A DNA stretch of 64,000 nt from Hirundichthys speculiger (Eukaryota > Chordata > Actinopteri > Beloniformes > Exocoetidae): positions 1 through 64,000 of the forward strand of contig JAGFBZ010000853.1 of assembly GCA_018398805.1 (NCBI GenBank). The letters run 5' to 3'. Below are positions 26,801-35,559 of the stretch, piece by piece; within the stretch, counting starts at the first letter, position 1, and the number at the start of each line of letters is the position of its first letter. A model generated the notes under the pieces. The model had not been told where the DNA came from, ran no database searches, and saw only the letters and a list, made by a program, of their open reading frames with translations. A program made the position numbers and the translations under genes.

Positions 26801-29800
26801 GAGCATTGAATATATTTTCACTGGAATAAGACAACAAAATGATTCAGTCTATTGGTTATTTCTTGTGAATGTATAAATATTTATTTGCATCAACTAATTA
26901 GTTCTTCCATCTGACTTTTCATATTTTATTTGCTTTTTATATAATGCCACAAAAGGGAAGACACTTAATAATGATTTTTTTTTCTTTTTGTCGCCAACAT
27001 GAAAAAATTGTCCGATTTCCTTCAAGCTGACTGAAAAAGTAAGAAACTATTTTACCTCAGCTTTTGTTCTCAGTACACATTCTCCAACAGCTTTTTCAAA
27101 CTGAAAAATCTCCATGTTACTGCAGTACAGCGCACAGAGCGGGAAGTTCCAAGCCTCATTCTTCAGCACCCATGCACCTGTTGCCCAAACTAAGACATAC
27201 ATGAATTCACGTGAGGTGATGGAGTTCCTCTCGCTGAAGCCTGGACAGTACCTGGTAGTGCCTTCTACCTTCAGACCCAACGAGACCGCCTCCTTCATCC
27301 TGGCCATCCACTCCAGGACAGAGACCCACTGCTAGTATGCTCACACTTCCTGTATCAGCGGGTTAACAAATGACAGATTCATGAAGCTCATTTCTCAAAA
27401 TATAAGAAAAAGAAGATGTTCAACATGACAAAATCAACCCTGTATGTTTTTTGTTTTTTTTCTGCAGCGAGAACTCTTATGACCATAAAAAAGAACCAGC
27501 TGAAAAGGTGCGTCACAGCCACTTGTGATTATTATTGGTTGATCTTCTACATGTTAAGAATCAAGTGAAAGATTATGATTTTATTTTCTTCTTTCCTGTT
27601 TTTAAATGTGTAGGCCAAGAAGCTCAAGAATGCACAAGAAGATGAAAATAAGAAAGTCTTTTTCAATCAGCACTCTGACAAGGTATTTCCTGACCTATAA
27701 TCAGTGCTTCAAAAAGTGGGGATACTTTAAGCACCATACCAAGTAAAAAAATTGTAGATAGGAAACACATCTAAATGGAATACATAGTAATGATTTCCTT
27801 AAAAAGACTATGCTTATGTCTACTTTTATTGCTGCCTGTGCTAACAGTAGCTCTTCTAAGGCCTTAATGCAGCATGTCAAACATCTGTGTTATGCTAGCT
27901 GGCAGTTCTGCAGTGCAACTTGTGATGTTTTATCTCTGATCTTATTAAAGTTAGGGATGCACGAAAACTGTTTCTTTAAACCGATAAACGATAACTTTCA
28001 GCTCCTAAAGGCCGATACCAATAACCAATAACACACATATACCTAAGATCATTACATCAAAACTATGAACAGAATCAAAAATAGTTTTGACTCTTTAAAT
28101 GAACAGATATTTATTTTTTCCAGTGAAAAACTACTGGCAAGCCTCTCAAACATTTTTGTAAAGCTATCAAACAAACCTATTTGATATCTCATATCATCTT
28201 AAATAAGGTGTATTACTTACTGAAAAAAATGAAGGCTCCTTGAACTGATGGAAATACATGCATCAAAATTACAAATGAAACAAAGATTTAGGTTTAAAGG
28301 ATTTTGGCTCGTGGTTCCATTTAAATTAATACCTTTAACTAACCCTTCGGCAAGCCCCCCTCCCCTTTTTCCCTGGTTACTGTTGCTAGGTCGGACAATC
28401 TTGCTGCTCCTGCATTAAGGACTGTGGTAATTCGCTATATTTCCAATGCGTAACATCAGTATTAATATTATACTATAGTAACGCCATGGTGAAATATTGC
28501 TGCTGGGGGACCTGCAAAAGTGACTCGAGGTGTCCAAAACATTTGGAGGGGCATTTTTTATTCCCTTTCCCAAGCCAAAACAAACACTGCAAAAATGCAG
28601 GCTGTGGGTTCAGTTATGTGTTCGTCCAACCAGGCAACTGAACGTGGGGAAAGTTACAAAACACACCTACATTTGCTTCAAGGTACATTTGCTTTGTTTA
28701 TTAGACAATTGATTTAACCACTATTTTGTAAAAGTTATAATGGGATTGAGCAGCAGGGAGGGTGATGAGTGAAAATGTTTCTCTGTTAGCATTAGCTCTG
28801 GTCCACAGTGTCAATGATTTCTCCACTATGGACCAGAGCTTATGCTAACAGAGAGACGTTTTCACGTGTAAATTATATTATTACTTTTACTAAACAGTGA
28901 TTAAATCAAACTTACCTTAGAGACTTGCTGCTGGCTTGCTCACGTTAGCGTTAGCTCACGTTAGCATGAGTTCAAAACTCCATGGAAGCGATGGCTATGT
29001 TTTAGGCGGCTGATCAGGTTTGACGTATGTGCTTGTGCTTCCGTTCTCGAATTCGCTTGGAGCATTCGTCACAAATAATCAGCCAACTATCCTCTTCTGA
29101 ACTTTAACGGAGTTCCATATCATCGCCGCCATGTTTGTTATGATCACTACTAGTGATGTGTTGATGGCGATTCATGGAATGTTTAAACACATTGCCAAAC
29201 TGTATGGATAGTGTCAATACTGTGTCATTGAATACTGACACCTGCTGGACATTAAAAATCCCTACAGACAACCGAGTTGCCAAACTCAACTGACACCAAT
29301 ATGATGACCTAGTAAGCAATAATAAAATATGTCATTGTATTGTATATGTCATCATTGCATATCTGAATTCAAATTTAAAGTATCTTTGATATCTTTAGAT
29401 ACAGATACATGTATCATAACTTGAAAATCAAAGTGACCGTGTTTGTGAATGAAGATGCTCGTGGACTGAATTTTTTTTTCACAAATTTTTATTCAAAAAA
29501 ATACGTTTTTCCAAGGTTTTGAACTTCAGTCTATTTCGCTTTTTGGACAAAAGTTCTCCAGCCTTGGAAAAGACCCACTCACAAGGCGCAGTTGATGCTG
29601 GTCTGCAAAGACACTGCAAAGCAAGCCGGAAGAGGTGTGGATATATTGGCTTTTGGTTGTCCCAGTATCTCAAAGGATCCTGGGACCTGGACAAGTTCCC
29701 TGAACCCTTCACTCTCCACAATGCTGAGGGGCTGGCAGTCCTTCAGGATGGAATTTAGCAGAGCTTCATCCAGCATCTGCTTCCTGGAAGCTTAATGGTT

Positions 29801-32800
29801 AAAAAATAAGTAAAGAATAAATTCATTGGAGTTAATTATCAATAAAGCAACTGTGAATAAATTGTAGAATGGCTGTGTACCTGAGTTCATCCTGGTTGTG
29901 TCTGGGGCTTCATTTTCATGCCTGGCCCTGTAATGTCTCAGCACTGAGGTGGACTTGTTTAAATATGAAAGCTCTGTCGAGCAAATTCAACATTTAACCT
30001 GCAGAAAATAATATGAATAGTAAACTAAGAGTCACTTTGGAATTAATTTGTATTCAGATAGATCAAGTGGGAACTTTGAGAGGAACAGGATGAAACAAGG
30101 AAATTGAAACAAATACCTTATTTTTTGATATGAGATTGAAATTGTGCCATACGCTGGAAACCTTTCTTTTAGCTTGAGGCTGGTCCAGAATTATTGCTGA
30201 TTCTGACGACATGTGACAAAAGATCGGAGATTATTTTGGCAGTGCATCCCGTCGACAGATGCGCTTCCTTATAAACACAGTTTGGTGCGTCACTGTCAGT
30301 TCGATACAGTACCTGTATCGGTCATGTGACTTTCTTAAGGCGAAACACGCACCGACACGTACCGACATGGGTGTTGCTCTCTGAGCTCGACGCATGCGCC
30401 AACACATCGGTGTTGCTGGACCCGTCACTAATCACTACGCTGTGCTGCATGGTGCATTCAAGTTGAAACCTAAATTCCCATGTTCCCTCGTTTGCTAGTC
30501 GTTCTTTCAGCCTTTTCTATTTTTATTTTTTTATATGTAAAATGTGGGAAAATACTGCGAATATTAATTCAAATTACCAACTACCAAAATTATGACAGAG
30601 TTAACAAGTTGTTTTCTGGCATGAGGGGGTATTCTTGATTTTTCTTATTGAGTTATGGTTTTTCTGATTATGCCGACGTAACTTGAACATAACATTTACT
30701 GCCGGTCATTCAAGGCTCAGAGAAAGCGAGGCGCTGCCGTGTTGACAAAAATATATATGTTATCAGGGCTATTGGTCATGATATCAGACTTATTGGAATG
30801 ACGTCATAATTTCCTGTTATCGGCCCGATAGTTATTGGCTCAGTAGTTATCAGCCCAATAGTTATCGTGCACCCTTAATTAAAGTGACCAATTCATTTGC
30901 ATGACTCTGGGACAGAGGATGGTTACATTTCTTCTGTTTACATGTGGCTGATAAAAACTAATTTTATGGGGGGAAAAAAATGCGATGATTTTTTTTTTTA
31001 TATTTCCCTAGTATGAAGAAGTTGATGCTGAGCAGCTCCAGAGAATTCTGAATGAGAAGATCCTTAAAGGTTTGGACTGTAAAATACTCCAGCCAAAATC
31101 AGAGCTCTAAACTGTTTAAGACTGACAGGTCTTATTTGTTTCTTTCAGGAGATTTCAAATTTGATGGGTTTAGCATCGATGCCTGTCGCAGTATGGTTGC
31201 TCTTATGGATGTATCTTTTTGTAATTTCTTTTTTTGTTATGACAATTTGTCTTTTTTCTGTTGTCAATTACCGTCATTGAACAGTACAGTCAAAGTACAG
31301 TAAAAAAAAAACTTGTATAAAAATTATTTTGTAAAACACAAGATATAAAAAGGCCACTAACAATTAGTTTGATATCCTGAAGCTGCATAAATAAGGATGT
31401 ATGAAGAGAAGAATTTTACAAAGATCATAAAATGATGGCCTGATGATGGTCTGATTTGAGTATCTATGAAACTAAGTTGTTCTTTGAGGTGTTCCATACT
31501 AAGGCCCTACCCCTCCGTCATAATGGGAATTGGGACACCCCTACCCCTCCACATGAACGCGCAAAACGGAGGGGTAGGGCCAAGGGGTAGGGCCAAGGGG
31601 TGAAATGGGATTCAGCCTAAGTAGGTTTCAAACGTGATTCCAGTAGCATTTTCACAGAGGTCAGTCCAATAATGACTAATTCTAACAGAATAATGGAAGT
31701 GATGGGTTCAGACTTTTAGCTATGGTTTGGAGGTGGTGCACTGTCGACATGACAACAACAATGTGAACCATTTTTTAACAGTAGAAAAACCACTTCACCA
31801 TCCACCATTTTCATTTGTTTACATCAGTTCTGTGCATATAGGCTACCATTGATATATTTGATCACTTGGAATATGCTATTAGGTATCAGGAAGATCAGAT
31901 TCTGACCAGACAGAAAGATTGGATCCAGGCTTTAATCTGAACATATCCTTTGACAGTAATAAGTAGGGGAACCATCAATGTGTGAGGTGATTTATGCCTC
32001 TATTTTCTATATCAATGACATATGACCACGAAAGCTATGAGCTCTGAGCCATAACCTTTGCTGTAGCCTGCACATACCTTACCTTGTTGGGTTGACACAG
32101 ACCCATTTTTTCATTTCCAATAGAACATAAGGAATTTACAAACTGTTGAGACATTTTACCACTTCATGGAAAATATTAGCTCACTTTAATTTCAGACAGC
32201 ATGTTGGGAATAAAACATGGGTTCATGAGATCTGCAAATCATTGGATTCTGTTTTTATTTATATTTTCACAGCATCCCAACTGTGATACAATTGGAATTG
32301 AATGCTGAGTAGGATAACAGTCCCTTCCATGCTCAACACAGTGTTTAAGAATGGTGTAAAGACCATGACAGAGAGTTCAGAATACTGGGTTGACTTTCAA
32401 ATTCCCCAGATTTTAATTAAGCCAAGTATCTTTCTGTGTGAGGTCCCCTACATGATGGTTTTGTGTTGTAATATAAAGAATGCATTGCAAACATCTATGA
32501 TGGAGCTTTAGAGGTCAAGTTCATTCCTTGGTGGGCTGGGAAAGTTTTGCCTGCCTGAAGGAGACTCGCTCCTGGAAAGCTCATTACCATTTACCTAATT
32601 TTTTAATGTCTAAGCACTGTACTTGAAACCAGTGTCAAACTTTCCTTACCTTTTGTTGACTTAAAACTCATTGTTTAATTCTTGTGAATACAATATGTTA
32701 CCTTAATATTTTGCTTCCAAGACATCAATCACAGGGAAACTGAACAGTGGGGAATTTGTTTGTCTGTGGAACAAAGTTGTTGCATACAAGGTAAAGAAAA

Positions 32801-34661
32801 ACAAGTCCTATACTATGGTAATGGTCCAGTATACCAGTACCACAGTTACTGGTATACTGATAGATATATAGATATATAATTCAAAAGAAGATCTGATTAT
32901 TGACATTGTTTTTTTTTTTTTTTTAACCTTATCAGAACATTTTTTTTCACATTGATGTTTCACGGACAGGAACACTGTCACTCGGCGAGTTGAGGAATGC
33001 ATTCATAGCTACAGGTACAGTAGAACTGACTAGGGTTCATTTTCTCCCTCAGTAATGACACCCCGTCATAAACAAAACACTTAGGGCATGATCTTCCACC
33101 AAACTTCCTAAAGCTGCTATTAAGGGATAGCAGGTAGCGGGATGGGCGTTCCCCCACAAAGAACGCAATCTTCCACCTCCCTAAACCCGCGATCTTACCT
33201 GCACTAACCGCTATATTATGCATATATTATACATATATTATGCATGGGAGTGGTTAGGGCGTTCCACCTGTTTAACCAATCAGTGTGTCAGTAGCCATTG
33301 CCTTTAAGAGCAGGTTGCACTACCCGCAAACCGCTATGGAGCGTCTTTTCATCCAGATCGGAGCTCTCATGGGCTGCTCATTTGGGACTCTGCTGTAGAG
33401 CTTCCTCCTCTTCCTTCCACCTCCTCTTCTGCACTGATATATACATAACTAGCTCTAACTAATGTAGAGCAAATGATTTAATCATTTATTTCGTACTCCA
33501 AGAAGTTTCAACAAACTGCTCAGAAAAAATAAAGCCAGTGAGCTTCCAGGAAAGCATTTCTTAACTAGAAAAGCACTCGGAGAGTGCAGACCTCCGCCAA
33601 GCACAACAGTTCTCCCATATAGCGATTTACAAATTGCGATAAAATACAGAGTTTGCGGAAAACGCAAATGACACGCCCATTGCCGCACCTACAATGTGAG
33701 TAAGGGAGTCAGCAACGCGGGTAGCGGCTTTAGGTAAGCAGAAGATTGCATAGCGGTTAGTGGAGGTTCCTAAATCCACAATTTGCGGGTAGCGGCTAGC
33801 GAGAGGTGTACGATCTGGGCCTTAGTGTAGAATGCCAAATCTCTCATCACTCTTGTAACTTCACCAGTATTAAGTGTTGAGCCACTTTTTTCATTTTACA
33901 ATGAACATGCATCTTTTTTTTTTTTTAAACCAAAGTTCCTGTTCGGGCCTTCTTTGTCAGGTTGAGCAGTGTGATATTTATGTTTTATATAAATATAAAT
34001 TATTGAATTGAATTAACCAGCATTGTTGCACACATTTTGTAATGCATCCTGGGACTACATTTGTGATCACGAATTAGATATGTGAACCCACCAAGAACAA
34101 AGTAAAGGGTCAAACTCCTTGTGGCCTGTTACTGTATCTTTCTCAGGAATGAGGGTCAGTGATGACATGCTCAACCTGATGGCTCTGCGTTATGGTGCCT
34201 CCTCTGGTCACATGACTCTGGAAAGCTTCATCACTCTCATACTTCGCTTGGAGTGCATGCACAGTAAGTGAGAACTCATGATTGTGAATGTGGCTGGAAT
34301 CTTTAGTAGCTTTGTCATGTTTACCTTTAAAAAATTTTCCTTTAAGAATATAGAGTCTCATACAGAGAGAGCTCAGTTTTCCATTTAAAAGACTACCACC
34401 TTTTGATTTATGTTATTCAACAGAAATCTTCAAACATCTGTCATCTGATGGACAAGCAATGACTCTTCAGGAATCAGAGGTAATACCATTATCTTCATGA
34501 ACAGTTTAGGAACCAGTTGTTGATTCAGATGACATGAATTAAATTAAGGATCTAAAAAAAAAAAAAAAACAATGATGACCTCGTACATGATTGTTGCACT
34601 GCATTAACAAACTATTTTTTTGCTTTATTTCCAGTGGATGCACATTTCAATGTACACTTAA
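13727..34661 (+). CDS. Classical calpain (calcium-dependent cysteine protease), complete, 21 exons
   Basis: Coding exons: 13727-13963, 14420-14489, 14577-14695, 17758-17891, 17985-18159, 18434-18505, 18662-18747, 19469-19543, 19622-19782, 22954-23111, 27027-27038, 27126-27334, 27468-27507, 27614-27682, 31012-31069, 31149-31210, 32722-32790, 32936-33014, 34147-34263, 34424-34479, 34635-34661. They total 2085 bases, or 694 residues plus TAA. All junctions are GT-AG and phases agree. Exon lengths of 70, 119, 134, 86, 75, 161, 12, 209, 58, 69, 79 and 117 bp match the conserved classical calpain layout as I know it. The product is a cytosolic protease that cuts a limited set of proteins when calcium rises. 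Catalytic Cys, His and Asn are present and no stop is found, so it is probably functional. The paralogue is uncertain: the GNCWFLA active-site motif recalls CAPN12, but without an alignment no symbol is assigned. Confidence 0.93.
14922..15440. mobile_element. hAT-type transposon ends in calpain intron 3
   Basis: A hAT-like end, ACAGGGGTTCTTAACCTTTTT, begins near 14926. A second, different one, CAGTGATTCCCAAAGTGTGGG, begins near 15385. Neither has an identified partner end, and no transposase coding is seen between them. Both phrases are typical of nonautonomous Charlie-type elements. Confidence 0.5.
16450..16990 (+). mobile_element. L1/Tx1-type LINE fragment in calpain intron 3
   Basis: Translations in two frames show the C-terminal part of an L1-type ORF2: an [14 protein letters not shown] block, then [19 protein letters not shown], a CX2C...HX4C zinc motif that follows reverse transcriptase in fish L1 elements, then WLNIIKTLS. 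The two frames overlap with a shift near 16640, so the copy is dead. A related but separate copy is at 58990-59942. Confidence 0.75.
17255..17370. other. Short GC-rich island in intron 3, unidentified
   Basis: A roughly 110-bp GC-rich block containing GGGCCGCCGGCGCCCC stands out from AT-rich intron sequence. The open frames over it do not match a family I recognise. It is probably a fragment of a CpG-rich repeat. Confidence 0.35.
18835..19215 (+). mobile_element. Tc1-like transposon fragment in calpain intron 7
   Basis: The segment starts with TGCAACCAAATGTTTACATA, like the Sleeping-Beauty-type Tc1 inverted repeat. It later reads, with frame breaks, a transposase block equivalent to [15 protein letters not shown]. 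This belongs to a different Tc1 subfamily from the element at 7603-10598. Only a deleted remnant is left. Confidence 0.65.
19806..20090. repeat. GC-rich repeat-like segment in intron 9, unidentified
   Basis: This 285-bp block is GC-rich and has long open frames on both strands, but no domain is recognised and codon patterns are not gene-like. It begins 24 bases after the exon 9 donor. It is probably an old interspersed repeat. Confidence 0.35.
20115..20368. mobile_element. 254-bp MITE with ACACTCTCAGAAA inverted ends
   Basis: The ends ACACTCTCAGAAA and TTTCTGAGAGTGT are exact complements. The interior is full of GGTACA/TGTACC motifs, which pair into further hairpins. This is a well-known form of fish MITE; no coding sequence is present. 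Confidence 0.8.
20690..21940. mobile_element. hAT-type nonautonomous element with exact 8-bp target duplication
   Basis: The ends are CAGGGCCAGACTGG and CCAGTCCGGGCCTG, near-complements. The element is flanked on both sides by TGTGCTAT (20682-20689 and 21941-21948), an exact 8-bp duplication as made by hAT transposases. It is 1251 bp long and contains a CA repeat (about 20806-20835), a TTG run near 21705 and a second GC-rich region near the right end. No transposase is seen. Confidence 0.82.
22954..27507 (+). CDS. Calpain exons 10-13: C2-like domain
   Basis: Exon 10 follows a 30-base T tract and starts with the second half of a [11 protein letters not shown] block, the conserved opening of the calpain C2-like (CBSW) domain. 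Exon 11 is a 12-bp microexon. Exon 12 ends the domain with the [10 protein letters not shown] and [13 protein letters not shown] blocks. Exon 12 must splice at the GT at 27335; reading on would give TAG at once. Exon 13 is a short linker, about 13 codons, rich in Lys and Glu. The domain is known to aid membrane binding and to link calcium sensing to the core. Intron 10 (23112-27026) carries LINE and hAT debris. Confidence 0.9.
24045..24445 (-). mobile_element. Rex1/L2-like LINE 3' end, reverse strand
   Basis: On the reverse strand, an ORF (24152-24460) shows the segment after reverse transcriptase common in fish LINEs: a [20 protein letters not shown] block and a [14 protein letters not shown] block. 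The 3' tail reads CTTCGGGGATTAATAAAGTA. The copy is 5'-truncated and abuts hAT sequence near 24446. A second copy of this family is at 40215-40585. Confidence 0.75.
24446..25696 (+). pseudogene. hAT transposase C-terminal part (ZBED5/GTF2IRD2-type), decayed
   Basis: Across several frames this reads the C-terminal half of a hAT transposase: KIVNFIKSR, then [19 protein letters not shown], then [14 protein letters not shown] (24787-24870), then a dimerisation block with [20 protein letters not shown] near 25200-25265. Several frameshifts and stops are present. A hAT-like end, GTTGAGAACCACTGGTCTAG, closes it near 25676-25695. The opposite end is missing, replaced by the LINE at 24045-24445. Confidence 0.7.
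25697..26560 (-). mobile_element. LINE fragment with endonuclease-RT remnants, reverse strand, internal deletion
   Basis: Reverse-strand frames at 26046-26276 show an endonuclease/RT linker ([18 protein letters not shown]). At 25536-25808 they show the RT C-terminal region ([20 protein letters not shown]). Between them lies a partial RT ([15 protein letters not shown] sequence across frames), so much of RT is deleted. The family is one of the common fish L2/I-like LINEs; I cannot name it closer. Confidence 0.6.
27027..27038 (+). CDS. Calpain 12-bp microexon (exon 11)
   Basis: The twelve bases CTGACTGAAAAA encode Leu-Thr-Glu-Lys. They are preceded by a pyrimidine-rich acceptor, TTTCCTTCAAG, and followed by a strong donor, GTAAGA. 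The phase is 0 on both sides, so the frame holds with or without it. Classical calpain genes are known to have a 12-bp exon at this exact place between the 5' and 3' exons of the C2-like domain. The microexon lies 87 bases before exon 12. Confidence 0.82.
27614..34661 (+). CDS. Calpain exons 14-21: penta-EF-hand domain
   Basis: Exon 14 begins the linker into the penta-EF-hand (PEF) domain. EF-hand 1 is very divergent (exons 14-15). EF-hand 2 spans exons 16-17, with D and E at loop positions 1 and 12 and few other acidic residues. EF-hand 3, in exon 18, has the loop [12 protein letters not shown]. Exons 19-20 hold EF-hand 4, and exons 20-21 hold the divergent EF-hand 5 and the C-terminus, WMHISMYT. 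The family's end is similar (WLQLTM-type). The PEF domain binds calcium and dimerises with another PEF domain. The loss of acidic ligands suggests weaker calcium binding than in calpains 1 and 2; this is inference. Confidence 0.88.
28486..28690 (+). pseudogene. THAP-domain exon remnant within the outer element
   Basis: From ATG 28486 one frame gives a [14 protein letters not shown] start, and a shifted frame then gives [19 protein letters not shown] and HTYICFK. These are the successive blocks of a THAP zinc finger (C2CH) of the kind found in fish transposon-derived proteins. One frameshift separates the two parts. The exon seems to end at AAG/GTACAT, a plausible donor just before the final His of the finger. 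THAP domains occur in P-element-type transposases and host genes. Confidence 0.6.
29151..30430 (-). mobile_element. Inner hAT element, deletion derivative, exact 8-bp target duplication
   Basis: The ends TAGTGATGTG and ACCCGTCACTA are flanked by ATCACTAC on both sides (29143-29150 and 30431-30438). Length is 1280 bp. On the reverse strand it encodes the end of a hAT transposase: an [18 protein letters not shown] block leads directly into the C-terminal dimerisation domain, so the catalytic middle is deleted. It is nested within the 27952-30877 element and therefore jumped later. Confidence 0.84.
29479..29776 (-). pseudogene. hAT transposase C-terminal dimerisation domain (hATC)
   Basis: The reverse-strand frame (29479-29721) shows [28 protein letters not shown]-like [19 protein letters not shown] and the closing IFLNKNL. 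These are the signature blocks of hATC. A second frame (29579-29776) supplies [13 protein letters not shown], which normally lies far upstream of hATC. A large internal deletion and a frameshift explain the join. Confidence 0.8.
31485..31625. repeat. Foldback repeat with perfect 16-bp arms in calpain intron 16
   Basis: GGCCCTACCCCTCCGT (31503-31518) has its exact complement at 31566-31581. A tandem AGGGGTAGGGCCA unit follows the right arm. It is probably a small MITE; its outer limits are not clear. It lies about 275 bp into the 1.5-kb intron. Confidence 0.65.
33082..33824 (-). mobile_element. Foldback element, copy A, calpain intron 18
   Basis: The ends TAGGGCATGATCTTCCACC and CGATCTGGGCCTTA correspond to those of copy B (38021-39320) in opposite orientation. 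Shared inner blocks include ACACGCCCATTGCCGC, the AAGCACTCGGAGAG repeat, and a stretch near 33420 that matches the complement of 38960-39000. No coding sequence is seen. Family unrecognised; the ends suggest a DNA transposon. Confidence 0.7.
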
Positions 34662-35559
34662 CCGAGCAGGGGCATTAGTTGAAAACGCAGGAGCAGACAT
34701 TTCAAGAAAGGTTTCTTATTTCTTCAATATTTTATACTGATATATATATATATATATATTGTCAAGTGACCCTGAGAAAACATTGGAATCAACTCAGCTT
34801 CTAATCAATAATCAATGTTAACTCTGTATGTTAAAGTGGCTTGTTGTCAGCACCCACAGTGTGAGGAGAGACTCTGCTGCAGAGGTAGTGATGTGATGTA
34901 AACAGGCCAGGGCTAGTCAAAACAAAGGCAGGAGTGGAGTAACAGAAAGGTGGTAATTTATGTGATTTGTAATCAATCCCTAATCAATGAAATGTATGAA
35001 ATGGGTGTGTGATTCTAGTCAATGATCAGAAACAAGATGTATTAGTAATTTTGTAATGGATCTATGTTAGTTTTGTATGTTAAAAACTTATTTCTTGTTG
35101 GGTCAAGACAGTAGACAGACACAGACAGAGCGAAGCGCGATGTTCCTCTTCGGAATGTCAACAAAGCCAAGTTTCAAAATAATTCTGCCAGCTCCGGGCT
35201 ACCAAGACACAACAATGGCGAAAAAGCAGTCTGCTGTTTGTAAACAGTGAATTTCTTCTGCAATACACACCAGTGTAACCGTGGCTGGCATTGGATCGGC
35301 CAGGTGCAGAAGTAGCCGGGCAAGCTGACCTTATGAAACCAGCAGTGACTGTGGGATTTGTGCAGAAAAATGGTGAATGAGCGCGTATTCTGTGGTTAAA
35401 CGAATCAATCCAGCAATGGCTCAATTAAGGAAATTGTAAGACAGACATGGGGTATAAATCATTGAATAAGGGTTAGCTTCAGCTGATTAGCTTTAGCTTA
35501 ATGAGTATTTGCCCCAGACAAACAATGTAACCTTGTGAGGATCTTGTGATGTCGTGATG
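34662..35559. other. 3' flank of calpain, no gene seen
   Basis: This is the presumed 3' UTR and beyond. A TA microsatellite lies at about 34738-34761. No classical AATAAA polyadenylation signal stands close after the stop codon, so the true 3' end is unclear. The open frames here are not gene-like. Confidence 0.4.

Larger units (their letters stand above)
27952..30877. mobile_element. Outer hAT-type element in calpain intron 14, exact 8-bp target duplication
   Basis: The ends TAGGGATGCACGA and TCGTGCACCCTTA are near-complements. They are flanked by ATTAAAGT on both sides (27944-27951 and 30878-30885). The element is 2926 bp, of which 1280 bp is a second, nested element, so the original was about 1.64 kb. 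Its left part carries a THAP-like exon (28486-28690). Its subterminal DNA contains many CGATA and GATAAC motifs, also typical of hATs. Confidence 0.82.
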
